64,000 bases of DNA. Source: Halobacteriovorax sp. DA5. GTDB taxonomy: Bacteria; Bdellovibrionota; Bacteriovoracia; Bacteriovoracales; Bacteriovoracaceae. The position numbers and the translations under genes were made by a program. The stretch covers positions 310,001-374,000 of the forward strand of contig NZ_PPDJ01000001.1 of the NCBI RefSeq assembly GCF_002903145.1. The letters are read 5' to 3'. Numbering within the stretch: the stretch's first letter is position 1; every line of letters starts with the position of its first letter. The notes beneath the pieces are model-generated. The model made no database searches. It worked only from the letters and a program-made list of their open reading frames with translations, and was not told where the DNA came from. Of the stretch, positions 8,257 to 16,215 are shown in pieces.

Positions 8257-9537
8257 GTGTTAGATATCAAATTTATCAGAGAAAATGTTGATTTAATGAA
8301 AGAGGTAATTGCAAATAAGCGTATCGGTCTAGACCTAGATGAGCTACTGACAATTGACTCGAAACTCTCTGAATTAAAGACAAAGCAGCAGGATTTACAA
8401 GAGAAGAGAAATGCTCACTCAAAATTAATCCCTCAGGCATCTAACGAAGACAGGCCAAAACTTATTGCTGAAGGTAAGGAAATTGCCAACGAGCTTAAGG
8501 AAATGAATCCAGAAATTAGTGATCTTGAAGAAAAACTTAAGGCACTGATGTACGTTGTTCCAATGGTTCCATCAAAAGATGCACCAGTTGGTAAAGACGA
8601 TAGTGAAAACGTAGTTAGTCGTGTTGAAGGTGATAAACCAAATTTCTCATTTGCACCAAGACACCACGTTGAAATTTTAGAAATGAATGAGTGGGCAGAG
8701 TTTAAAAATATCGCAAAAGTTTGTGGTTCACGTTCTTACTCTCTTAGAAATGACATGGTTCTTTTAGAGATGGCCATGCACCGTCTTGCTCTAGATATGC
8801 TAACTGAAAAGGGATTTACACTTGTTTCATCTCCATCGATGGCAAGAGAAGATGCACTATATGGTACAGGTCACTTCCCGACAGGAAGAGAAGATGCTTA
8901 CTATATTCCTGAGCACGATATCTATCTTTCAGGAACAGCTGAAGTTCAATTAAATAGTCTACACGGTGGTGAGATTCTAAGTGAATCAGATCTTCCAATT
9001 TTATATGCAGGTTTCTCTCCATGTTTTAGAGGGGAAGCAGGAAGTTATGGAAAGGATGTAAAGGGCCTAATCCGTGTACACCAATTCCAAAAAACAGAAC
9101 AATTCGTAATCTGTAAAGGTGATGAAGCAGAGTCTGAAAAATGGCACAAGTCACTTCTTGAAGCAGCAGAAGAATTCTGTAAGGCGCTTGAGCTTCCATA
9201 TCAAATCCTTGAAGTTTGTACGGGTGATATGGGTGCAGGTAAATTCCGTATGTACGATATTGAATGTTGGGTACCAAGTGAAGAAAAGTACCGTGAGACA
9301 CACTCATGTTCAGCACTTCATGACTGGCAAGCAAGAAGAACAAATACTCGCTACAGAGATGCAGATGGAAACGTTAAGCACGTATTCACTCTAAATAATA
9401 CAATGGTTGCGACTCCAAGAATTCTTGTTCCATTTATTGAAAACCATCAACAAGAAGATGGATCTGTTTATGTTCCTGCGAAATTAAGAGCATATATGGG
9501 CGGAAAAGAAGTTCTTAAAGGGCGTAACCGCCAGTAG
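8257..9537 (+). CDS. serS: Seryl-tRNA synthetase
   Basis: SerRS charges tRNA-Ser (and tRNA-Sec where present) with serine. The 426-residue product starts at GTG 8257 with SD TGGAG and reads MLDIKFIRENVDLMKEVI, the classical N-terminus before the long coiled-coil arm (to about residue 110). Class II motifs follow: motif 2 FRGEAGSYGKDVKGLIRVHQF and motif 3 NNTMVATPRILVPFIENHQ. The frame is open up to 8164, but the extra residues are not family-like and lack an SD, so the GTG start is preferred. The length matches E. coli SerS (430). Confidence 0.97.
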   Translation: MLDIKFIRENVDLMKEVIANKRIGLDLDELLTIDSKLSELKTKQQDLQEKRNAHSKLIPQASNEDRPKLIAEGKEIANELKEMNPEISDLEEKLKALMYVVPMVPSKDAPVGKDDSENVVSRVEGDKPNFSFAPRHHVEILEMNEWAEFKNIAKVCGSRSYSLRNDMVLLEMAMHRLALDMLTEKGFTLVSSPSMAREDALYGTGHFPTGREDAYYIPEHDIYLSGTAEVQLNSLHGGEILSESDLPILYAGFSPCFRGEAGSYGKDVKGLIRVHQFQKTEQFVICKGDEAESEKWHKSLLEAAEEFCKALELPYQILEVCTGDMGAGKFRMYDIECWVPSEEKYRETHSCSALHDWQARRTNTRYRDADGNVKHVFTLNNTMVATPRILVPFIENHQQEDGSVYVPAKLRAYMGGKEVLKGRNRQ

Positions 9538-9541
9538 GTGA

Positions 9542-10084
9542 TTAAGAGGGAAGGATCAGGCTTATGGTCTGAACTCCCTGCTCACTTCGTGATAACTTGA
9601 GCTCACATCCATGCGTCTTTGTCATGGATTGGGCCAAGGCAATCATCTTCGTATTCGTATTTAACATTTCACCTTCAAGAATTTTAATCCCTCGAGACTT
9701 TGCTTCTAAGATTAATAAACCTAGTAGCTCCTTTCCAATACCAAGTCCTTGATACTTATCAATGATTGTTATCGCAAATTCTGCAACTTTTGAATTATCT
9801 CGGTGAATATCAAAACGGGCAACCCCCATTGGATGAGCAGGGGAAGTAATCGTTGCCACGCCAATGGCATAATGAAATCTCTTATCAAATTCAGTTAAAT
9901 TGATAAGCTCTTTTGCTGTTAAACCTTTCTTTGCACCAAAGAAACGATGATAGATAGACTTGGGCTCCATCTCGTGCAGACCTTCAAGAAGCATTTTCTT
10001 GTCAAATGGACTAATCTCACGAATCTGCGCCTTGTGTCCTTTAAAGTCGTAAATATGATCAAGAGCTAGAGCTTCCACATCCAA
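9542..10084 (-). CDS. GNAT-family N-acetyltransferase
   Basis: The 180-residue protein has the acetyl-CoA pyrophosphate-binding motif DKYQGLGIGKELL (the Q/R-x-x-G-x-G/A signature) around residues 107-119, preceded by strand AEFAITI. It resembles the GNAT modules found in or near protein acetyltransferase systems, which start with a similar region (REISPFDKKMLLEGLHEM-like). The substrate is unknown. The start is uncertain: the frame opens at TTG 10084 with no good SD, and GTG 10078 is possible. It is convergent with serS (4-base gap). Confidence 0.8.
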   Translation of the reverse strand: MDVEALALDHIYDFKGHKAQIREISPFDKKMLLEGLHEMEPKSIYHRFFGAKKGLTAKELINLTEFDKRFHYAIGVATITSPAHPMGVARFDIHRDNSKVAEFAITIIDKYQGLGIGKELLGLLILEAKSRGIKILEGEMLNTNTKMIALAQSMTKTHGCELKLSRSEQGVQTISLILPS

Positions 10085-10119
10085 ATAGTATCATAGCTTT
10101 ATTTGTGAGTATGATTTTT

Positions 10120-10167
10120 TTGACACAGCCTCCACTAAATGCGTAAAATTATAAGTAAAGTACTTAT
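10120..10167 (+). promoter_or_regulatory. Promoter and palindromic operator of the ParA-like gene
   Basis: TTGACA at 10120-10125 and TAAAAT at 10144-10149 form a sigma-70-like promoter with an 18-base spacer. The expected transcription start near 10156 falls inside the perfect palindrome ATAAGTA-AAG-TACTTAT (10151-10167), which lies just upstream of the SD GGAGGAG. An operator covering the start site fits autorepression, as is known for type Ia ParA proteins with an N-terminal DNA-binding domain. Regulation is inference; the repeat is seen directly. Confidence 0.6.
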
Positions 10168-10182
10168 GGAGGAGACTTAATA

Positions 10183-11292
10183 ATGAATAATTTCTACCCA
10201 CTTAAAAAAGTGGCCGATATATATGGTGACCCAAATCTAAAATTTGATATTCAAGATCTTGAATCTTCGGGGCAAATTCCAGCTTCTCGCAAGTATAGAA
10301 GTGGAGCAATTTTTAGAAAAGGTTGGCCGGTTAATTTACTTCCACAAATTGGTGAACAAATTGGTTATTTCAAAAAATTTGATAAGCCTACTTCTGTTTG
10401 TGTATTCACAACAAAAGGTGGAGTTCTTAAGTCGACTCTAGCACTAAATCTTGCACGCACAGCTGCTCTTCACGGACAGCGCGTTTGTGTCGTAGGCCTT
10501 GATATTCAAGGAGATGTGACGACGTCACTTGGTTATGACACTGAGTCTGATGACAGTGGTAGCCTTGATGAATTAATTCAAAAATTAGATCAAACAAAAG
10601 GTCTTTGTGATTACTTCTCTGGTGAGGCAACTCTTGATGAAGTCATTGTTCAGCTTGGATTACCAAATCTTTTTATTATTCCTGAGACACCTGAGCTTGT
10701 TGCCTTAAACGACTCTCTTAATAATATTAACCGTCGTGAATTTTGGTTAAAGGAAAGAGTTATCGATCCTTTAAAAGAACACTTTGATCTTGTGATTATG
10801 GACTGTTCACCAAACTGGAACAAGCTGACAACTAATGCTCTTGTAGCAAGTGATGCTCTTGTTTCTCCACTTGAATGTAAAATTAATAATTTTAGAAACT
10901 TCAGAGTTTTCTCTCACTTTTTAAAAGAATTTAAAGATGAAATGAGACTCGATTTTGAATCAATTTTTGTTCCAACTAAGTATTCTACGAATAAGAAACT
11001 TAGTAACGATATTCTAAATTGGTACTATCAGAATGTTGCAGGCTGTACGACTGTTGGTATTAAAGAGTCTGTATCTGCTGAAGAGGCAATGGCCCTTAAT
11101 CTTTCAATTGCAGAACATGCAGCAGGAAAGCCAATTGCAAAAGATACAGTCGAGCTATTTAAGCAAATTCATCATGCGATTTCGAACTATCACACTAGAA
11201 AGTCTGAGCAAGAGGAACTTCCGGCCCATCAGGCAAGAGTTTTTGGTGGACTTGGGCAAGCTAACTTTGGAAATTTAAGTAATAGGTTTTAA
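10183..11292 (+). CDS. ParA-family ATPase with N-terminal DNA-binding-like extension
   Basis: The 369-residue protein has a deviant Walker A KGGVLKST (78-85), a Walker A' strand VVGLDIQGD with Asp107, and Walker B-like DLVIMDCSPNW. The 65-residue N-terminal extension (opening PLKKVADIYGDPN) resembles the helix-turn-helix part of plasmid type Ia ParA/SopA proteins. Those also carry a non-glycine residue in this Walker A position (SopA Tyr, P1 ParA Ser; here Leu). Such ATPases segregate DNA or position large complexes on the nucleoid. No ParB homologue is adjacent; a small basic protein follows after 2 bases. Confidence 0.85.
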   Translation: MNNFYPLKKVADIYGDPNLKFDIQDLESSGQIPASRKYRSGAIFRKGWPVNLLPQIGEQIGYFKKFDKPTSVCVFTTKGGVLKSTLALNLARTAALHGQRVCVVGLDIQGDVTTSLGYDTESDDSGSLDELIQKLDQTKGLCDYFSGEATLDEVIVQLGLPNLFIIPETPELVALNDSLNNINRREFWLKERVIDPLKEHFDLVIMDCSPNWNKLTTNALVASDALVSPLECKINNFRNFRVFSHFLKEFKDEMRLDFESIFVPTKYSTNKKLSNDILNWYYQNVAGCTTVGIKESVSAEEAMALNLSIAEHAAGKPIAKDTVELFKQIHHAISNYHTRKSEQEELPAHQARVFGGLGQANFGNLSNRF

Positions 11293-11294
11293 TT

Positions 11295-11669
11295 ATGGCC
11301 ATTGGTTTAAATGATATTACAGCTAAGAAGCAGGCCAAGAAAGTTGAAGTTGTTTCGGCCGTTGAGGAAGTATTAGAGAAGCAGCAAAGGCCTTGGGACG
11401 GAAAATTTCAGGCCCAAAAGAGTTCTGTTGCTAATCAGGCCGTAAAAAGAGCTAGAGAAATAACTGCTAAAAATGAATTGCACGCAAAAGAGCTTCGTCA
11501 GAATTTCACAAGTGCACAAAAAGAGTTAGAGATTAATCAGTATATTGAAAATCGTGAAAAAGAATTTGTTAATTTAGATTCATCTAAAAATATGCTCAAG
11601 TCGAGAACTCGTATCAAAACTCAGCGATCACTATTTAAAAGACTTAGAGATTCAATCTTTAGGTCTTAG
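11295..11669 (+). CDS. Small basic partner protein of the ParA-like ATPase
   Basis: The 124-residue protein begins two bases after the ParA-like gene and is almost certainly co-transcribed. It is strongly basic and predicted mostly helical, with Lys/Arg-rich ends (TAKKQAKKVEV and the C-terminal RTRIKTQRSLFKRLRD) and a middle coiled-coil-prone part (KNELHAKELRQNF). It has no recognised ParB, CopG or Arc motif. In partition systems the second gene encodes the DNA-bound adaptor; this is a candidate for that role, by position only. Its 3' end overlaps the convergent lipoprotein gene by 18 bases. Confidence 0.72.
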   Translation: MAIGLNDITAKKQAKKVEVVSAVEEVLEKQQRPWDGKFQAQKSSVANQAVKRAREITAKNELHAKELRQNFTSAQKELEINQYIENREKEFVNLDSSKNMLKSRTRIKTQRSLFKRLRDSIFRS

Positions 11670-11972
11670 CTTCATATCGATATTGAAGTTGTGAAACTCT
11701 TTATCGTTGAAACAATGAAGAATCTTAGGGGAGTATTTTTTTATTACATCTTTAGAATTTGCTCCTCTAAAGAGTTCATTGAAAGCATTAGAACATACTG
11801 CTTTTGTAAATTTGTGCTTTATTCCACTACATTTTTTTATAAAGTCACATGATTGAGGATAACCGCGATAGCATTTCATCGACTCAATATCACAAGTATT
11901 CTCATCGACGACTTTTGTGTCGCAAGATGAGAGAAGAAGAACTAAAACGAATAGACTAGACAATACCTTCAT
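11652..11972 (-). CDS. Small cysteine-rich lipoprotein
   Basis: From the ATG at 11972 the product has 106 residues with lipobox LLSSC (lipidated Cys about 17) and six further cysteines, predicted to form disulphides in the periplasm. No family is recognised. The start lies inside the end of the HD-domain gene (17-base overlap), with AAGGA about nine bases upstream, so the two genes form one transcription unit. Confidence 0.72.
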   Translation of the reverse strand: MKVLSSLFVLVLLLSSCDTKVVDENTCDIESMKCYRGYPQSCDFIKKCSGIKHKFTKAVCSNAFNELFRGANSKDVIKKYSPKILHCFNDKEFHNFNIDMKLRPKD

Positions 11973-12894
11973 CAATTAAGACATCCTTAAATTTATTAAT
12001 CACATCATGCTCATAGTGATTAAGTTGATTCATTGTAAGTTCTGTAAGTGCGTCTCGAGCATTCATTTTACTTACTGTAACCATTTTGTCGTATGTATTT
12101 ACGAGTGAGATAATCATGATCGGCAAACTCAATGTCTTAAGTTTATTTGGTCCTGAACCATCTTTTACTTCTTCGTGGTTTACGATTAGATCAAGAACAC
12201 CTTTTGTTACCCATGGTTTGTCTTTCAATGCACTAACTGCATCTTTTACGTGAAGGCCATAAACTCTTTTTTCATCATCGCTGAGTTCATCTTTTGGTTT
12301 CTTAAATAGCTCTTGGTCTTGGCTATTTAATCGCGTGATACCAACATCGTGTAGTAGGCTAGCTGTGGCTATATTTGAGATGTCACTATCATTACAACCA
12401 ACTCTTATTGCAAGTCTCGTTGCAAGAGTCGCAACATTCATTGAGTGTTCGATAATTAAATTTGAATCGATTGTTTTCTTTTCGAAGAACTTCTTCAAAG
12501 CATCAGGGCCAGATGAGAGAACTTTTTTAAGCTGTGCTGCCGCTATCTCAGTCATTTGGTAATTTTCTTCTTTTTCTGGTGCATTGAGTGACTGCTCAAT
12601 CGCTGTTTTACAAGCACCATCTACAATTTCAACTTTCTCTTCTAGAGGAAGATCAAAGTCTTGAACTTTTGAATCAAGAAGATCTTTAATATATTGCTGA
12701 TATTTATCAACTTCATTTTCAAGAATGTAGAACTTTGCTACTTGTTGTTTATTTAGCTTTTCAAGCTTCTCTTGTGATATGGCCGTACCAGCATCTTGAT
12801 ATTTAAGATAAGTCTCTTTGAAGTAAATATACAAATCAAACGGTATAACGCTTTCTGGCTCAATCGTTGTGATTCTTAGAGGGTAGTAATTCAT
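11956..12894 (-). CDS. HD-domain phosphohydrolase with degenerate HD-GYP motif
   Basis: From ATG 12894 (SD AGGATTT) the product has 312 residues. The C-terminal half is an HD domain: HSMNVATLATRLA, the HD pair in ASLLHDVG, a later His in LHVKDAV and NHEEVKDGSGPNKL. The last segment corresponds to HHExxDGxGYP of c-di-GMP phosphodiesterases, but the first His is Asn and GYP reads GPN. It may hydrolyse a cyclic nucleotide or be an inactive binder. The N-terminal 130 residues are an unassigned domain found ahead of HD domains in related bacteria (inference). A longer frame to 12966 lacks an SD. Confidence 0.8.
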   Translation of the reverse strand: MNYYPLRITTIEPESVIPFDLYIYFKETYLKYQDAGTAISQEKLEKLNKQQVAKFYILENEVDKYQQYIKDLLDSKVQDFDLPLEEKVEIVDGACKTAIEQSLNAPEKEENYQMTEIAAAQLKKVLSSGPDALKKFFEKKTIDSNLIIEHSMNVATLATRLAIRVGCNDSDISNIATASLLHDVGITRLNSQDQELFKKPKDELSDDEKRVYGLHVKDAVSALKDKPWVTKGVLDLIVNHEEVKDGSGPNKLKTLSLPIMIISLVNTYDKMVTVSKMNARDALTELTMNQLNHYEHDVINKFKDVLIDEGIV

Positions 12895-12976
12895 AAATCC
12901 TATTTCATTAAAACTAATAATAAAGTCTATTAATTTAATTTTATGGTGAATTAGGAATTTATACAACTATCTGAAC

Positions 12977-14890
12977 TTATAGCTTCTGTGGACTATTAAG
13001 GGGGATATAAAGTGCGACTAGAGTACCTACGGGTTTTCGCTCAATTGTGAACTTTATCTTAAGTAATTCGCAATATGAGCGAATAATGAAGTAACCAAAA
13101 CCGGAACCTTTTTCTCCTAAAGTTCCAAAACTTATTCCCGTATCAATCTTATTATAGATTTGTTCAAGCTTCTTTTTACTTATCCCTATACCGTTGTCTT
13201 GTATTTCTAGCTTTAAAGCTTGATCCACTTGCGTACATGAGATCTTTATCATTCCTTCATTTTGAGTAAATTTTATTGAGTTGGAGATGATATTTCCAAG
13301 AATCTGATGAGTAAGGATGGCGAGATTTGAATAAACTCTAAGCTCTTGTTTAATCTCAGGAACCTCGATTGAGATTTTCTTTCGTTCACATTGAGGTGTA
13401 AAGATAGTTTGAATATTATCCAGTAAACTCTTAATCTCTACATAATCAAGCTGTGGCTCATTATTAATTAATTCCTGTTCGGCCTTAACGTTATCGAGAA
13501 TATCTTTAATGTGCATACAGGCCGAATAGACTTTTGGCCACGCTCTAGCTTCTTCAACGTAACCACGTCGAATATAACGGCTTGAATAACCAATGATAAC
13601 AAATAAAGAATTTGCAATATCGTGTGAAAGAACTCTTAGTAAGCGAATATATTTCTGCTTATCTAGATTCTTTATAAAGCTAATTTCATTCTCTTTTTGT
13701 AGCCTGTTTATCTTAAGGCTTAAGGCAATTGAAAGAGTAAATGATTCAACCATATTTCCTAAGAGGATAGAGTTTTGAGTGAAGTCATTATCGGTAAAGA
13801 ATCCATAGATAGTCGCAAAGTAAGCAAAGATTCCAACGTTCATGATGAGCCATGAAAGAAGATAGACTTTTGATTCAATCGTTGGGTTTGTAATATTTGT
13901 ATATATCGAAATATAAATAATGAAGATCACAAGTGTTAAGATGTAAATATCGACAAGTGGTCCAATGATAAAATTATAAGAATCAAAGAAAGAGAAGACG
14001 ATTGAGGTGATTAGAGTAATTGATATCAGAGCATAAACTTTTTCTGTCTTCTTAATAATAGGCTTCTTAAAGAAGTCGATACTCAAGAGATCTTTTGTAA
14101 ACTTATATAAGTAGTTACATGAAATCATGGCATAGACACCAAGGTATTTAATATGGTTGTCTAAAGAAAGAACTCCTTGTGTGTATCCAGATAATGCTAA
14201 GACAGAGTTAATCATAAAAAAGATAAAGACTGAGTAGACAATATAGATTGATTCTTTATTTATCATTCCAAGAATCAGGTTATATATTAATAACGTACAC
14301 ATAAAGCCTAGATAAATAGATAAGCTAATGATCCTGGTTTGCTCTGTCTTTTGAATATATTTAGTATCAGCAAGCAAGGCCTTTGTATCAAACTTATGAA
14401 GACTATGAGTTTTGATAACAATCGTTTTTTTCTCTCCTGGATTTAGATCGATACTTAGCGATTTATGGAGTGTCGTATTTGAATTGATTTTATCTTTAGG
14501 AAAATTAGAAAGTTGCTTACTGTCTTGATTGAGAAAGTAAACTTCATTTAATCTAAAAGTGTGAGTATTAAAATACAGCTCTTTATGTACAGAATGCTCG
14601 AGTGAGTTTTTAAATTGAACGCGTAGATAAATATTTTTATTTGTGTATTCTAAGTTTAAAACACTTTTATCGTTCGTCGTGAATCCATCTGGTGTGTATT
14701 CTTTATTATCAGATAGCTTATATTCAACATATTTTGAAATATTATGATTTTGATCTTTGAAAGTCTCTTTATTAATTTGTACAATTGACTCTGTAGCGAG
14801 AATTTCTTTTGCTGGAATGAAAAGAAGAAGCAATAATAAGAAACGATAAATGAACTTGATCACGAAGAGAGTATAATTTTTTTGAACCAA
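12977..14890 (-). CDS. 7TMR-DISM sensor histidine kinase
   Basis: The 637-residue protein has, in order: an N-terminal signal/TM segment, a periplasmic 7TMR-DISMED2-like beta domain (about 30-180), seven transmembrane helices (about 190-400), a HisKA-like dimerisation helix with LRVLSHDIANSL (His near 425), and a HATPase domain with N-box GNIISNSIKFT, G1 DNGIGI and G2 GSGFGYFI. It should sense a periplasmic ligand and phosphorylate an unlinked response regulator; none is adjacent. The frame opens at TTG 14890; GTG 14863 is an alternative and neither has a clear SD. Confidence 0.88.
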   Translation of the reverse strand: MVQKNYTLFVIKFIYRFLLLLLLFIPAKEILATESIVQINKETFKDQNHNISKYVEYKLSDNKEYTPDGFTTNDKSVLNLEYTNKNIYLRVQFKNSLEHSVHKELYFNTHTFRLNEVYFLNQDSKQLSNFPKDKINSNTTLHKSLSIDLNPGEKKTIVIKTHSLHKFDTKALLADTKYIQKTEQTRIISLSIYLGFMCTLLIYNLILGMINKESIYIVYSVFIFFMINSVLALSGYTQGVLSLDNHIKYLGVYAMISCNYLYKFTKDLLSIDFFKKPIIKKTEKVYALISITLITSIVFSFFDSYNFIIGPLVDIYILTLVIFIIYISIYTNITNPTIESKVYLLSWLIMNVGIFAYFATIYGFFTDNDFTQNSILLGNMVESFTLSIALSLKINRLQKENEISFIKNLDKQKYIRLLRVLSHDIANSLFVIIGYSSRYIRRGYVEEARAWPKVYSACMHIKDILDNVKAEQELINNEPQLDYVEIKSLLDNIQTIFTPQCERKKISIEVPEIKQELRVYSNLAILTHQILGNIISNSIKFTQNEGMIKISCTQVDQALKLEIQDNGIGISKKKLEQIYNKIDTGISFGTLGEKGSGFGYFIIRSYCELLKIKFTIERKPVGTLVALYIPLNSPQKL

Positions 14891-14916
14891 TCTTTAAATA
14901 ACAATTGTGTATATAA

Positions 14917-15564
14917 ATGAAAAAAAACTTAAATTTCTACTTTGATTTTACATCTCCTTACTCATACTTAAGTATGTTGCAGTTAGACGCAGGGCTTCTT
15001 TCTGAGAAATATGAAATTAACTTCTGTCCAGTGATGGTGGGAAGGCTATTTGCATTAAATGAGATGAGTGCTCCTGCACAAACTAAGAATAAAGCACTCT
15101 ACTTATTTAAAGAGGCGTTAAGGACAGCGGATAAAATGGAAGTAAAACTTACTTCACCAAAAATGCTTCCGTTCAATTCTTTACCTTACTTAAGAATGGC
15201 CCTTGGACTTAGGGATGATAAATTAAAACAGGCAAACTTTATTCTTAATACATTTCATTTTGGTTGGAAATACGGTCATGATTTTAATGACTATGATCAG
15301 TTTAAAGAATTTATTACTGAAAAATGTTTGACACTAGAAGAGTATGAACGTTTAGATAGTGATCGTAATTTAAAGAAAGAATTAAAGCTTGTTATCAATG
15401 AAGCGTTTGATAAAGGCGTCTTTGGTGTTCCAACATTTGAAGTTGACGATGATTTTTATTGGGGGAACCACAATATAGACTTTCTCGCTAAAAATAAATT
15501 TTTAGATTATAATGAACACGAAGAATTTATTAACTTTAAAAAATTCTTCGAGGAAGAAAAATGA
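14917..15564 (+). CDS. DsbA-superfamily 2-hydroxychromene-2-carboxylate isomerase-like protein
   Basis: The 215-residue protein starts with NFYFDFTSPYSYLSMLQL, the hallmark of the HCCA isomerase/GST-kappa branch of the DsbA superfamily, which has Ser in place of the CxxC motif. The cis-proline segment GVFGVPTFEVDDDFYWGNHNID is also typical. It has no signal peptide, so it is cytoplasmic. Members act on chromene carboxylates or as glutathione-dependent isomerases; the substrate here is unknown. Its TGA overlaps the ATG of the cyclophilin gene (ATGA). Confidence 0.88.
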   Translation: MKKNLNFYFDFTSPYSYLSMLQLDAGLLSEKYEINFCPVMVGRLFALNEMSAPAQTKNKALYLFKEALRTADKMEVKLTSPKMLPFNSLPYLRMALGLRDDKLKQANFILNTFHFGWKYGHDFNDYDQFKEFITEKCLTLEEYERLDSDRNLKKELKLVINEAFDKGVFGVPTFEVDDDFYWGNHNIDFLAKNKFLDYNEHEEFINFKKFFEEEK

Positions 15565-16118
15565 AATTGAAATTAAAACTACTTTTTATTATCTTAATTG
15601 GCCTAAGCGTTCATGCAGACACTAAGGTTATGATGCAGACAAATTATGGGGACATCACTATTAAGCTGTATGATAAAAAGGCACCCGAAACAGTAAAAAA
15701 CTTTTTAAGCTACGTTAATTCTGGATTCTACAATGGAACTATTTTTCACCGTGTTATTGACGGATTCATGATTCAAGGTGGGGGATACGATACAAGTCTT
15801 AAGAAGAAAAAAACAGAAAAGCCAATTAAGAACGAAGCAACAAATGGCCTAAGTAATGTTCTTGGAACAATTGCAATGGCAAGAACTTCTGTGATTAACT
15901 CTGCAACTTCTCAATTCTTTATTAACGTAAAAGATAATAACTTCCTGGATCACTCAGGGCCGACTCCATCTCAGTATGGTTACGCTGTATTTGGAAAGGT
16001 TGTTAGTGGAATGGCAGTTGTTAATAGAATCAAGAAGTCAAAAACTGGAAGAAATGGTCCATTTCAAAATCTTCCAGCTTCAAATATTGAGATTAAGAAG
16101 GTTTACGTCCTACCTTAA
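15561..16118 (+). CDS. Periplasmic cyclophilin-type peptidyl-prolyl isomerase
   Basis: The 185-residue precursor has a signal peptide (1-19, cleavage at VHA-DT) and a complete bacterial cyclophilin domain: YGDITIKLYDKKAPETVKNF, FHRVIDGFMIQGGG with catalytic Arg, GTIAMARTS, SATSQFFINVKDNNFLD and FGKVVSGMAVV. It should speed prolyl isomerisation during folding of exported proteins. It is coupled by a four-base overlap to the DsbA-like gene upstream. Confidence 0.94.
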   Translation: MKLKLKLLFIILIGLSVHADTKVMMQTNYGDITIKLYDKKAPETVKNFLSYVNSGFYNGTIFHRVIDGFMIQGGGYDTSLKKKKTEKPIKNEATNGLSNVLGTIAMARTSVINSATSQFFINVKDNNFLDHSGPTPSQYGYAVFGKVVSGMAVVNRIKKSKTGRNGPFQNLPASNIEIKKVYVLP

Positions 16119-16161
16119 TCCTTAAAACAAACCAGAATACTCAGATATAGCATTTATAAAT

Positions 16162-16190
16162 AGCAAATTCTTCGTAGGGAAGAATTTGCT
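16162..16190 (+). terminator. Perfect 12-bp hairpin between cyclophilin and SelO-like genes
   Basis: AGCAAATTCTTC (16162-16173) and GAAGAATTTGCT (16179-16190) are perfect inverted repeats around a five-base loop GTAGG. The sequence after it (GATTTAGTTA) has no long T-run, so it is a weak intrinsic terminator or a regulatory hairpin. It lies 44 bases after the cyclophilin stop and just before the promoter-like box at 16204. Confidence 0.55.
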
Positions 16191-16203
16191 GATTTAGTTA
16201 AGA

Positions 16204-16209
16204 TATAAT
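16204..16209 (+). promoter_or_regulatory. -10 box suggesting a leaderless SelO-like mRNA
   Basis: A perfect TATAAT lies six bases before the ATG at 16216, so a transcript from this box would begin at or next to the start codon. No SD precedes that ATG. The -35 region is weak. A leaderless transcript is inference. Confidence 0.4.
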
Positions 16210-16215
16210 CTGGGT

